Shown: positions 51,769 through 59,185, counted from the first letter of the stretch. The stretch: DNA of 64,000 nucleotides from Streptomyces olivaceoviridis (GCF_014650115.1 NZ_BMUI01000003.1:248001-312000); one strand, 5' to 3'. Numbers and translations: made by a program. Notes: generated by a model not told the origin, from the sequence alone.

Positions 51769-51954
51769 ATGGCCGAGGCCAAGAAGAAGTCCGAGGACAT
51801 CATCACGCTGGACAACCACTCGCCGGTCCCGCCGATCGACGACGCGATCACCACCATGGACAACCACTCGCCCGTCCCGCCGATCGACGACGCGATCACC
51901 ACCATGGACAACCACTCGCCCGTCCCGCCCGCCCTGGAGCTGGACGGCAAGTAA
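51769..51954 (+). CDS. afsS: AfsS, small activator with repeated motif
   Basis: A 61-aa protein made of a Lys-rich start (MAEAKKKSEDIITL) and three copies of DNHSPVPP, two of them inside a 16-residue unit DNHSPVPPIDDAITTM. S. coelicolor AfsS is 63 aa with three similar T-LDNHMPxPP repeats and sits directly downstream of afsR, as here. It stimulates antibiotic synthesis by an unresolved mechanism and is the main target of AfsR. ATG at 51769 is preferred (AGGGGAG eight bases upstream); GTG at 51763 would add two residues. Here the motif reads NHSP, not NHMP. Confidence 0.92.
   Translation: MAEAKKKSEDIITLDNHSPVPPIDDAITTMDNHSPVPPIDDAITTMDNHSPVPPALELDGK
51811..51929 (+). repeat. 48-bp tandem repeats inside afsS
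   Basis: Units start at 51811, 51859 and 51907. The first two are full-length and differ at one base (CCGGTC versus CCCGTC); the third is partial (23 bp). The near identity at DNA level shows a recent duplication and a spot prone to slippage. Confidence 0.85.
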
Positions 51955-51982
51955 GTCCTGAGGACTTCCGTCCCGACGGGGA

Positions 51983-52021
51983 TCGGCCGCGGCGGCGCGG
52001 AGGGGGAGCCGCCGCGGCCGA
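51983..52021. terminator. afsS terminator
   Basis: A perfect 14-bp GC stem (TCGGCCGCGGCGGC / GCCGCCGCGGCCGA) with an 11-nt loop, 28 bp after the afsS stop. There is no T run, as is common in streptomycete terminators. Confidence 0.7.
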
Positions 52022-52140
52022 GGCGTGTGCAGGGCAAGATCCAACCGATCTGCGGCGGGAACTGTTCGATTCCATCGAACAACTCCCCCCTCAGGAGCTA
52101 ACGTCGGCCGCCGATGCCGATTCAACAACGGGAGGACGCT

Positions 52141-52296
52141 ATGACGCTCACCAAGAAGATCGTGGCCACCGCCGCCCTGATCCTCGGAGCCACCGCCGCT
52201 GCTGCGAGCCCTGCTCTGGCCGACAACTCCATGCCCGTGAGTCCGGACAACGGTCAGGCAACGGTCGTCACCACGCAGGACAACCACATGCCGTGA
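52141..52296 (+). CDS. Small secreted peptide with AfsS-like C-terminal motif
   Basis: A 51-aa precursor. Residues 1-27 form a signal peptide (MTLTKKIVATAALILGATAA, cleavage likely after SPALA). The mature peptide is only about 24 residues, begins DNSMPVSPDNG and ends TTQDNHMP, the same DNHMP core that is repeated in AfsS proteins. ATG at 52141 has GGGAGG seven bases upstream. It lies about 190 bp after afsS, behind the afsS terminator, and is followed by its own hairpin at 52315. Function unknown; an exported signal related to AfsS function is a speculation. Confidence 0.75.
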   Translation: MTLTKKIVATAALILGATAAAASPALADNSMPVSPDNGQATVVTTQDNHMP

Positions 52297-52314
52297 CACG
52301 GCAGCACACCTCCG

Positions 52315-52340
52315 AGGGGCCGGGCGGAAGCTCGGCCCCT
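52315..52340. terminator. Terminator after the secreted peptide gene
   Basis: An 8-bp stem AGGGGCCG / CGGCCCCT with a 10-nt loop followed by TGTCG, 18 bp after the stop codon and between convergent genes. Confidence 0.6.
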
Positions 52341-52368
52341 TGTCGTGTGCTCCCGCCGAGGTGGCCGG

Positions 52369-52764
52369 TCACTCTCCCTCCGCCAGCTCACACCACACGG
52401 TCTTCTCCACCCCCTGCTCCACACCCCACCGAACGGTCACCGCGTCGATCAGGGCGAGGCCACGACCCACTTCGGCGTCGTCCGTGGCAGGCAGGAGTAC
52501 GGGGAGGGCTTGCGCCTCCGGGTCGGTGACCTCGACGCGAATGCGACCACCGTCCGTCCGGGCCACCCGTACACGAACACTGACCCCCTCCCCCACATGC
52601 CGGATGACGTTGCCGACGAGTTCGGTGACGCAGAGCTGGACGTCGGCACAGGGCGCGTCCAGGTAGCGGCGGACGGTACGGCGCAACCCTTGGAGTGCCT
52701 TCGGTACGGCGACGACCTCGACGTCCAGCGGCGGCCGGCTCGGTAGAGGTACCTCACGCCGCAG
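52369..52764 (-). CDS. RsbW-like ATP-binding protein (anti-sigma/serine kinase fold)
   Basis: About 131 aa of a GHKL ATPase: VPKALQGLRRTVRRYLDAP, then CVTELVGNVIRHVGEG (the N box), VEVTDPEAQALPVLLPA (G1-like) and EVGRGLALIDAVTVRWGVEQ (G2). Typical stand-alone streptomycete anti-sigma-factor-type ATPases have this length. No ATG or GTG exists in frame near the expected start; a CTG at 52764 or the internal TTG at 52686 would have to serve, or a frameshift affects the 5' end. It overlaps the upstream 75-aa gene by 11 bp in another frame. Confidence 0.7.
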   Translation of the reverse strand: MRREVPLPSRPPLDVEVVAVPKALQGLRRTVRRYLDAPCADVQLCVTELVGNVIRHVGEGVSVRVRVARTDGGRIRVEVTDPEAQALPVLLPATDDAEVGRGLALIDAVTVRWGVEQGVEKTVWCELAEGE

Positions 52765-52981
52765 CGCCCGCCAGCTTGCGCGCCGTCGCCGTGTTGCAGT
52801 TGCCGAGCGCGACCAGGCCGGCCGGGGGTTCGTATCTGCCCGCGAAGCTCGGCAGGTCCACCCGGAGGGAAGGCAAGGTGATGCCGTGGGCGGAGAGCGC
52901 CTCGCGCAGGTCGTCCACGCAGAGGGTGGTGTCGTAGACGGAGTTGCCGCGCTGGGCGGAGGGGAGTTTCGAGGACGCCAC
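52754..52981 (-). CDS. 75-aa hypothetical protein
   Basis: A small protein that begins MASSKLPSAQRGNSVYDTTL and contains DLREALSAHGITLPSLRVDL and GLVALGNCNTATARKLAG. GTG at 52981 is preceded by AGGAAGG 11 bases upstream. Its end overlaps the ATPase gene, suggesting coupling, as commonly seen for such small proteins beside RsbW-like genes. Function unknown. Confidence 0.65.
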   Translation of the reverse strand: MASSKLPSAQRGNSVYDTTLCVDDLREALSAHGITLPSLRVDLPSFAGRYEPPAGLVALGNCNTATARKLAGAAA

Positions 52982-53101
52982 GGTTGCGTACGCCTTCCTG
53001 TGCTCTCTGTGATGAAACAGTCACACAGTGATGCCCACGCCGGTACCTTTTGAAGAGGTTTCGGCTGCGCAAGCGCAAGTGGCAAACGGCGGTGAAGAGT
53101 C

Positions 53102-53956
53102 ATGCCCCCACGCAAAGACCCGGACGCCTCGGCGAACGTGCCCTCCTTCTACGGCGCCGAGTTGCGCTATCAGCGTGAGCTGGCGGGACTGACCTTGGAG
53201 CAACTGGCGGAGGGAAGCTTCCGGGGCGTGCCGTTCCTGAGCCAGATCGAGCGGGGAGAGCGGCGGATGCCGGTGGATCTGGCCCGGCACGTCGACAAGG
53301 TGCTGGGGACGGACGGGTTTTTCGAGCGGCGGTGTGAAGATGCCGCCAAGGCGCGGCGGTCGGGGCATCCCCTCTATTTCGAGGATATGCCGGACCTGGA
53401 GAAACAGGCGGAGACCCTGGAGGAGTGGGCGCCCAACGTCATTCCTGGGCTTCTGCAGACCGAGCCGTACATGCGGGTGCTCATGCGCCACGTGCAGCCG
53501 GTGCCGTCACAAGAGCTGATCGAGAAGCGTGCCCGCGCGCGATTGAAGCGGGCGGAGCTGTGGAGCCGCGCGGACCGCCCTGCCTACTGGGCGATCCTCC
53601 ACGAGGCGGTCATCCGGAATCCACTGCTCCCCCCGGAGAAGATGGCCGAGCAGTTGGAACACATCCTCGACGTGGTCCAGTCCACGGACAGCGTTTTGCA
53701 GGTCGTCCCGCGAACAACCGCCGCGCACCCGCTCATGTACGGCATGGCCAAGATCATGACCTTCCCTGACGCGCCCCCGCTGGTGTGGACGGAGAGCAAC
53801 TTCGACGGGCAGGTTGTCGACTATCCGGCCCTAGTGAAGAGATATCGGAGCTCTTACGATCTGCTCAGGGCCGTCGCACTTCCGCCTGAGGCGTCCCTGT
53901 CCCTGATCGAAGAAGCAGCGAGGAACTACGGACATGAAGCACAGCAAGGGGATTGA
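53102..53956 (+). CDS. XRE regulator with DUF5753 (Scr1 family), second copy
   Basis: A 284-aa regulator with an HTH over residues ~15-70 (LAGLTLEQLAEGSFRGVPFL is the core) and the DUF5753 domain ~95-280 (NVIPGLLQTEPYMRVLM; VLQVVPRTTAAHPLMYG). ATG at 53102. It is followed, with a 23-bp overlap, by a DUF397 gene. The window therefore contains two independent pairs of this type. Confidence 0.92.
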   Translation: MPPRKDPDASANVPSFYGAELRYQRELAGLTLEQLAEGSFRGVPFLSQIERGERRMPVDLARHVDKVLGTDGFFERRCEDAAKARRSGHPLYFEDMPDLEKQAETLEEWAPNVIPGLLQTEPYMRVLMRHVQPVPSQELIEKRARARLKRAELWSRADRPAYWAILHEAVIRNPLLPPEKMAEQLEHILDVVQSTDSVLQVVPRTTAAHPLMYGMAKIMTFPDAPPLVWTESNFDGQVVDYPALVKRYRSSYDLLRAVALPPEASLSLIEEAARNYGHEAQQGD

Positions 53957-54140
53957 CCTGAGTTCCGTCACCTGGCGCAAGAGCAGCTACAGCAACGGAG
54001 AAGGCGCCGACTGCGTGGAAGTCGCCCACGGAGTGCCCCGCGTCATCCCCGTCCGCGACTCCAAGAAGCCCCAGGACGGCCCCGTACTCCTCTTCCGCCC
54101 CCTCGCCTGGAGCTCCTTCCTCGACTCCCTGAAGGGCTGA
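53934..54140 (+). CDS. DUF397 protein
   Basis: A 68-aa DUF397 protein: TWRKSSYSNGEGADCVEVAH and VRDSKKPQDGPVLLFRPLAW. Overlaps the DUF5753 regulator gene and is probably translated with it. Confidence 0.92.
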   Translation: MKHSKGIDLSSVTWRKSSYSNGEGADCVEVAHGVPRVIPVRDSKKPQDGPVLLFRPLAWSSFLDSLKG

Positions 54141-54197
54141 CCACACCGGTTATCCACAGGGCAAGCGGCAGGGCACGGATTCTGCGATCTTGCCCGT

Positions 54198-55235
54198 GTG
54201 GAGCGGATGGACCTGAGGGCGCCGGCGGACAGAGGCGTCCTCCTCACCTCACGTGCCGTAGCGGCCGGCTGGCCCAGGCGTAGCCTGACGCGTGCGCTGC
54301 GGGCGGAGGGGTGGACGCAACTCCGACACGGCGCCTGGTCCGAGCCGGGGCGCGGCCCGGACCTGCTCACGCACCTCCGGGCCGTCCAACTCCGCGTACC
54401 GCGACTCGTGGTGAGCCACGGTTCGGCGGCCGGCCTCTGGCGGATCGAGCTGCTCGACGGTAGCCGCAGCGCGCCGCTGGACTTCATCGACCCGCACCTC
54501 GGCATCCACCGCCTGGGCAGCGGCGTGCGCGTGCACCGGATGCCGCTCGGCAGAGGTGAGGTGGTGGAGAGGCGGGGGTTACGGCTCACCACCCCGACCC
54601 GCACGTGCGCCGACCTTCTCCGCCGCGGGCCGCGTGACTCGGCGATCGTCGCCGTGGACTCGGCCCTGACGTACCGCAGGGTCGGCCGAGTCCGACGCGC
54701 ACCGCTGCTCCGGAAGGAGCAGATCGCAGCCGCGCTGGGGAAGACCTCGCAGGGGTCGCTCCGGGCGCGGGACTGGCTCCGGCTGACCGACCCGCTCGCC
54801 GGCTCCCCCGCCGAGACGGTCGTCCGGCTGCGCATGCACGACGCCGACCTGCACCCCGAGAGCCAAGCCGAGCTGCGCACCCCGGACGGCAGTCGCCGCG
54901 TCGTCGACTTCCTCTTCCGGGCGGCAGGGCTCGCCGTGGAGATCGAAGGGTACGCCTACCACGGCACCCGTGAAGCCCACCGCAGGGACATCGACCGCTT
55001 CAACCAGCTCCTCCGCTGCCCCGAGATCCGGAGCCTCCTCCGCTTCAGTGCCGAGGACGTTTTCCGGCGGCCTGCGTACATGGTCGCGGAGATCAGGGCC
55101 ACGCTGGCTTCTCTGACCGGCGATTCCACGTGGCCGTTGGGCCGCTCGCTTCTCGGCCAGTGTCGTGCTTCCGCGGCCCGCGTCAAGGGCGCGTTCCGCG
55201 TCGCCTTCGGCGATGGGCCTCCGGCCCACCCTTGA
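54198..55235 (+). CDS. AbiEi-like / DUF559-type protein with repeat-derived C-terminus
   Basis: A 345-aa protein. Residues ~10-60 resemble the winged-helix start of type IV antitoxin AbiEi-like proteins (GVLLTSRAVAAGWPRRSLTR). Residues ~205-300 resemble DUF559/Vsr-like nuclease folds (SRRVVDFLFRAAGLAVEIEG, then YAYHGTREAHRRDIDRFNQL, with the ExEG in place of ExDG). This pairing is common in actinobacteria and its function is unknown. The last ~34 residues are encoded by the left copy of a dispersed hairpin repeat (55132 onward), so the original stop was probably lost by repeat insertion. GTG at 54198. Confidence 0.75.
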   Translation: MERMDLRAPADRGVLLTSRAVAAGWPRRSLTRALRAEGWTQLRHGAWSEPGRGPDLLTHLRAVQLRVPRLVVSHGSAAGLWRIELLDGSRSAPLDFIDPHLGIHRLGSGVRVHRMPLGRGEVVERRGLRLTTPTRTCADLLRRGPRDSAIVAVDSALTYRRVGRVRRAPLLRKEQIAAALGKTSQGSLRARDWLRLTDPLAGSPAETVVRLRMHDADLHPESQAELRTPDGSRRVVDFLFRAAGLAVEIEGYAYHGTREAHRRDIDRFNQLLRCPEIRSLLRFSAEDVFRRPAYMVAEIRATLASLTGDSTWPLGRSLLGQCRASAARVKGAFRVAFGDGPPAHP

Positions 55236-55470
55236 CCCGGCCCGCTCCAGCACGGGGAAGAAGCGAGCGAGCGGCCCGGAAAGGCGGTGGCCCCGGCCGG
55301 TACCGGGCCCTCGGGTTGGCTGGGTCCGCATCGTCGGCAGGGCTGCGCGAACGCGCCTCGCCAGCACGCCGGGAGGGCCAAGCGGCGAACGGTGAGTGGG
55401 TGGGGCGCGGCAGCGCCTCGCATGCACGCCGGGGCGGATCGGCGACTGCGGCTCATGCCGGTAATCCGGG
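55132..55470 (+). repeat. Hairpin-bearing intergenic repeat, copy 1
   Basis: Its core is an imperfect inverted repeat: GCGGCCCGCGTCAAGGG (55173-55189) and CCCTTGACCCGGCCCGC (55229-55245), 15 of 17 bases pairing, with a nested hairpin TCGCC-TTC-GGCGA in the loop. The flanks (GGCCAGTGTCGTGCTTCC, CTCCAGCACGGGG, TGCACGCCGGGGCGG) recur in the opposite orientation in copy 2. A perfect 24-bp palindrome at 55466-55489 follows. Confidence 0.8.
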
Positions 55471-55619
55471 GAGTCCCGGGACTCCCCGGGGGCCTCGCCT
55501 CGCCCCTCCAGAGGGCGATGGGCGCAATTGGGCCAAGAGGCGGGGTCGGTCTCGTGGCGGGAGGTCGCTGGGGTGGCCCACATCCGCCAATCACTGGTCC
55601 CGTGTGACCTGAGAGGCTC

Positions 55620-55910
55620 ATGGGACGCCAGCCCATCCCCTCGCTCCCATCCACCGGCCGCAAGCCGCCGAACCGCCCCGGCGTGCAGGCGAGGCGCCGA
55701 CGCGTGCCCCCGCGCCGGGTGCGTGCCCGGCTTGCTCAAGGGCCCCGCGCCGGTGAGGGGGCCACTTTCCCCCGGCCGCCCGCTCCCTTCTACCCCGTGC
55801 TGGAGTGAGCCGAGTCAAGGGTGGCCCGGAGGGGCATCGCCGAAGGCGACGCGCAGCGCCCTTTACTCGGCTCACGGAAGCACGACACTGGCCAAGAAGC
55901 GGGCGGCCGG
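55620..55910 (-). repeat. Hairpin-bearing intergenic repeat, copy 2 (inverted)
   Basis: The reverse complement aligns with copy 1 over about 270 bp. The core arms are GTGAGCCGAGTCAAGGG (55805-55821) and CCCTTTACTCGGCTCAC (55859-55875), 16 of 17 pairing, with the same nested loop hairpin. The arms differ from copy 1 at several positions but keep pairing, i.e. the changes are compensatory. That suggests selection or transposition of a folded element (REP/MITE-like). Confidence 0.8.
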
Positions 55911-55947
55911 GTTCAGCCAGCAGCAACCCTTTCGACGCCGGGGCAGA

Positions 55948-57528
55948 TCACCCCCTCCCCCTCAGCTCCCCTTTCAGTACCTTTCCGCTCGCGTTGCGCG
56001 GCAGGGTCGGTACGAACTCCACCGACCTCGGCACCTTGTAGTTCGCCATCTCCCGGCGGGACCAGGCGATCAGGTCGTCCGAGGTCAACGGCGACCCCGG
56101 GCGGCGTACGACGAACGCCTTCGCCACCTCGCCCAGGCGGGGGTCCGGGACGCCGATGACCGCCGCGTCCGTGACGTCCGGGTGGGTGCACAGGAGTTGC
56201 TCTATCTCCGCCGGGTACGCGTTGAAGCCGCCCACGATGAACATGTCCTTCAGTCGGTCCGTGATGCGCAGGTTGCCCGCCTCGTCCAGGACGCCCACGT
56301 CGCCCGTGCGCAGCCAGCCGTCCGGGGTGATCGCCTCGGAGGTGGCCTCGGGGTCCTCGTGGTAGCCCCGCATGACGTTGAAGCCCCGGACCAGTACCTC
56401 CCCCGGGGTGCCGGGAGGTGCGGCCACCGTCACCTCCGTGCCGGGGATCGGGCGGCCGGAGGTGGAGGCGATCACCGTGGGGGCGTCGTCGCGGCGGCAC
56501 ATCGTGACGATTCCGGTGGCCTCCGAGAGGCCGTAGGCCGTCAGGACCGTGCCGACGCCGAGTTCCTCGCGCAGGCGTTCCACCAGGCGGAGGGGGACCA
56601 CCGCCGCGCCCGTCACCACCAGGCGCAGGGTCGACAGGTCGTGGGCGTCCCGGGCGGGGTGGTCGAGGAGCTGCTGGTGCAGGGCCGGCGGGCCCGGCAG
56701 GACCGAGATCCGTTCCGCCGCGATGTTCGCCAGGGCCGTCTCCACGTTGAACACCGGCTGCGGGATCATCGTCGCCCCGCGCATCAGGCAGGCGAGCACC
56801 CCGGCCTTGTAGCCGAAGGTGTGGAAGAAGGGGTTGACGATCAGGTAGCGGTCGGACCGGCGCAGGCCGGCCAGGTCCGCCCACGTCTCGTACGCGCGCA
56901 GGGTCTGGGAGTGGGTGATCACCGCGCCCTTCGGGCGGCCCGTCGTACCCGACGTGAAGACGATGTCCGAGGTCGTCGAGCCGGTCAGCTCGCGTTCGCG
57001 GGCCCGCACGTCCGGCCCCGGCACGCCCTCGCCCGCCGCGAGGAAGTTCTTCCACGTCTCGAAGTCGGGCGGCGCGTCGTCCGAGAGGACCACCACCCGG
57101 TCCAGGGCCGGCAGGGCGGGGAGCGGGCGCCCCTCGGCCGGTCCGCCCGCTCCGGCCGCCCGTCTCAGCGACGCCACGTACGACGTGCCCAGGAACGTCC
57201 CCGTCACGAACAGCAGCCTCGCCCCGCTGCGGCGCAGCACGTCCGTCGCCTCGGCCCCCTTGAAGCGGGTGTTCAGCGGCACCAGCACCGCGCCCGCCGA
57301 GACCGCGCCCAGGGCCGCGACGATCCAGTCCAGGGTGTTGGGGGCCCAGACGGCGACCCGGTCGCCCACCCGCACCCCGCTCGCCAGGCAGGCCGCCGCC
57401 GCGCGTTCGACGCGGGTGCCCAGTTCGGCGTACGTGATCCGCGTACGGCCCTCGACCACGGCCTCGGTGTCCGCGTACCGCTCGGCCGCCGACCGCACCA
57501 GTTCCGGGATGGTTTCCCACGGCGTCAT
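55948..57528 (-). CDS. Acyl-CoA synthetase (FadD, FadD3-like)
   Basis: A 526-aa ANL-superfamily ligase that activates a carboxylic acid via acyl-AMP to its CoA thioester. The P-loop is FTSGTTGRPKGAVITHSQ (~193-210), followed by YGLSEATG (~315), WLRTGDVG and the C-terminal Lys in PRNASGKVLKGEL. The FNAYPAEIEQ segment is usual for the family. Overall type recalls mycobacterial FadD3, which activates a steroid C/D-ring acid, but substrate cannot be fixed from sequence. It is divergent from the thiolase operon across two CTGAC palindromes. Confidence 0.9.
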   Translation of the reverse strand: MTPWETIPELVRSAAERYADTEAVVEGRTRITYAELGTRVERAAAACLASGVRVGDRVAVWAPNTLDWIVAALGAVSAGAVLVPLNTRFKGAEATDVLRRSGARLLFVTGTFLGTSYVASLRRAAGAGGPAEGRPLPALPALDRVVVLSDDAPPDFETWKNFLAAGEGVPGPDVRARERELTGSTTSDIVFTSGTTGRPKGAVITHSQTLRAYETWADLAGLRRSDRYLIVNPFFHTFGYKAGVLACLMRGATMIPQPVFNVETALANIAAERISVLPGPPALHQQLLDHPARDAHDLSTLRLVVTGAAVVPLRLVERLREELGVGTVLTAYGLSEATGIVTMCRRDDAPTVIASTSGRPIPGTEVTVAAPPGTPGEVLVRGFNVMRGYHEDPEATSEAITPDGWLRTGDVGVLDEAGNLRITDRLKDMFIVGGFNAYPAEIEQLLCTHPDVTDAAVIGVPDPRLGEVAKAFVVRRPGSPLTSDDLIAWSRREMANYKVPRSVEFVPTLPRNASGKVLKGELRGRG

Positions 57529-57557
57529 GGATCGGCCTCCAGCAGGGGAGCGCGTAG

Positions 57558-57599
57558 CTGACGTCTCGTCAGATTAGCGGTAATCTGACGTACTGTCAG
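57558..57599. promoter_or_regulatory. Double palindrome, sites E and F
   Basis: CTGACGTCTCGTCAG (57558-57572) and CTGACGTACTGTCAG (57585-57599) flank a central inverted repeat AGATTA-GCGG-TAATCT (57571-57586). Together they make a 42-bp dyad in the divergent promoter of the acyl-CoA synthetase and the thiolase operon. Confidence 0.8.
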
Positions 57600-57617
57600 G
57601 AGAGGGGGTGCTCCGCC

Positions 57618-58772
57618 GTGGCAGGAGCAGGGGTCAAGGACGCCGCCGCCATCGTCGGGATCGGGCAGACCGCGTTCGCCCGGCGGCTGGCCGAGGACGA
57701 GAAGACGCTGGCCTGCCGGGCCGTGCTCGCCGCGCTCGACGACGCGGGGATCGCGCCCGGCGAGGTCGACGCGCTCGCCTCCTACACCATGGAGGGGACC
57801 GACGAGGTGGAGCTGGCGAAGGCCGTCGGGTTCGGGGACCTGACCTTCTTCAGCAAGGTGGGGTACGGCGGGGGCGGCTCCTGTGCGACCGTCGGACACC
57901 TCGCCGCCGCCATCGCCTCCGGGCAGGCCACGGTGGGGGTCGCGTGGCGCTCCAGGAAGAGGGGGAGCGGGCCCCGGCCGTGGACGGACACGGCCGTGCA
58001 GTTGCCGACTCCCGCCCAGTGGACCCGGCCCTTCGGGCTGCTCCGGCCCGTCGACGAGATCGCCGTGCTGGCCCGGCGGTACATGCACGAGTACGGCGTG
58101 ACGCGCGATCATCTGTTCAATGTCGCGCTGGCCTGCCGGAACCGCGCCAATCAGAACCCGGCGGCCGTCATGTACGAACGGCCGCTGACCCGGGAGATGT
58201 ACATGACCTCCCGGTGGATCAGCGAGCCGCTGTGCCTCTACGACAACTGCCTGGAGACGGACGGCGCCCTGGCCTGTGTGGTGGTGGGCAGGGAGCGCGC
58301 CCGGGACTGCCGGCAGCGGCCCGTGTACGTCCACGCCGCCGCGCAGGGGCTGCCCGCCCAGCACCACGGCATGGTCAACTACTGGAACGACGACCCCCTG
58401 ACCGGCCCCGCCTGGACCGCCGCCCGGCACCTGTGGAAGCACGCCGACCTCACGCCGGAGGACGTCGACGTGGCGCAGATCTACGACGCCTTCACCGCGC
58501 TGATCCCGCTGTCCCTGGAGGGCTACGGCTTCTGCGGGCGGGGCGAGGGCGGCGCCTTCACCGAACAGGGGGCCCTGGAGACCGGCGGGCGGCTGCCGCT
58601 CAACACCGGCGGGGGCGGGCTCAGCGAGGCGTACGTGCACGGCTTCAACCTCGTGAACGAGGGCGTCAAGCAGCTGCGCGGGACCAGTACCGCCCAGGTC
58701 CCGGGCGCCGCGACCTGCCTGGTCACGGCCGGTGAAGGCGTCCCCACCTCTGCTCTCCTCCTCAGGAGCTGA
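57618..58772 (+). CDS. Thiolase-fold protein (lipid-transfer/Ltp-type)
   Basis: A 384-aa thiolase-like protein: IVGIGQTAFARRLAEDEKTL start, GGGGSCATVGHLAAAIASGQ at the nucleophile region, ALACRNRANQNPAA, then VDVAQIYDAFTALIPLSLEG (an Asp-containing variant of the C-terminal motif) and LNTGGGGLSEAYVHG. In steroid degraders such proteins (Ltp2) pair with a DUF35 protein and act as retro-aldolases; a DUF35 gene follows after 5 bp. GTG at 57618. First gene of the three-gene operon from sites E/F. Confidence 0.88.
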   Translation: MAGAGVKDAAAIVGIGQTAFARRLAEDEKTLACRAVLAALDDAGIAPGEVDALASYTMEGTDEVELAKAVGFGDLTFFSKVGYGGGGSCATVGHLAAAIASGQATVGVAWRSRKRGSGPRPWTDTAVQLPTPAQWTRPFGLLRPVDEIAVLARRYMHEYGVTRDHLFNVALACRNRANQNPAAVMYERPLTREMYMTSRWISEPLCLYDNCLETDGALACVVVGRERARDCRQRPVYVHAAAQGLPAQHHGMVNYWNDDPLTGPAWTAARHLWKHADLTPEDVDVAQIYDAFTALIPLSLEGYGFCGRGEGGAFTEQGALETGGRLPLNTGGGGLSEAYVHGFNLVNEGVKQLRGTSTAQVPGAATCLVTAGEGVPTSALLLRS

Positions 58773-58777
58773 CCGCC

Positions 58778-59185
58778 ATGCTGAGTCCCGTCACCGACGC
58801 CGACGGCGCGCCCTTCTGGGAGTACGCGGCCCGCGGCGAGCTGCGCGTCCAGGGCTGCGCCGACTGCGGGGAGCTCCGCTTCCCGCCCCGGCCCTGCTGC
58901 CCGCACTGCCAGTCGTTCGCGAGCGAGTGGCGGCCGGTGTCGGGGCGCGGGCGCGTGTGGTCGTACGTCGTGTCCCATCCGCCGCTGCTGCCGGACTACG
59001 CGGAGCAGGCGCCGTACCCCGTGGTCGTCGTGGAGCTGGAGGAGGCCCCGCGGATACGGCTCGTGGGGAACGTGGTGGCGCGGGCCGGGGCCCCGCTGAA
59101 CTCCGTCGATCCGGCGCGTCTGCGGATCGGCGCCCGGGTGCGGGCGGTCTTCTCCGGGGGGCTGCCGCAGTGGGTGCTGGTGTGA
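58778..59185 (+). CDS. DUF35 OB-fold protein with zinc ribbon
   Basis: A 135-aa protein with CADC and CCPHC (zinc ribbon, residues ~26-46) followed by an OB fold (GRGRVWSYVVSHPPLLPDYA; PYPVVVVELEEAPRIRLVGN). DUF35 proteins bind acyl-CoA and form complexes with thiolase-fold partners, here the preceding gene. Its stop overlaps the next start (GTGA). Confidence 0.9.
   Translation: MLSPVTDADGAPFWEYAARGELRVQGCADCGELRFPPRPCCPHCQSFASEWRPVSGRGRVWSYVVSHPPLLPDYAEQAPYPVVVVELEEAPRIRLVGNVVARAGAPLNSVDPARLRIGARVRAVFSGGLPQWVLV

Noticed and set aside
51380..52529. Plus-strand frames of 193 and 312 aa overlapping afsS
   Set aside because: Repetitive Arg/Ser/Thr- or His-rich products are off-frame readings of the 48-bp repeats; the afsS frame has the right Shine-Dalgarno and known motif.
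55236..55947. Short plus- and minus-strand frames in the repeat region annotated as possible proteins
   Set aside because: They follow the dispersed hairpin repeats and the same peptide (LLGQCRAS) arises from both copies; they are repeat translations, not genes.
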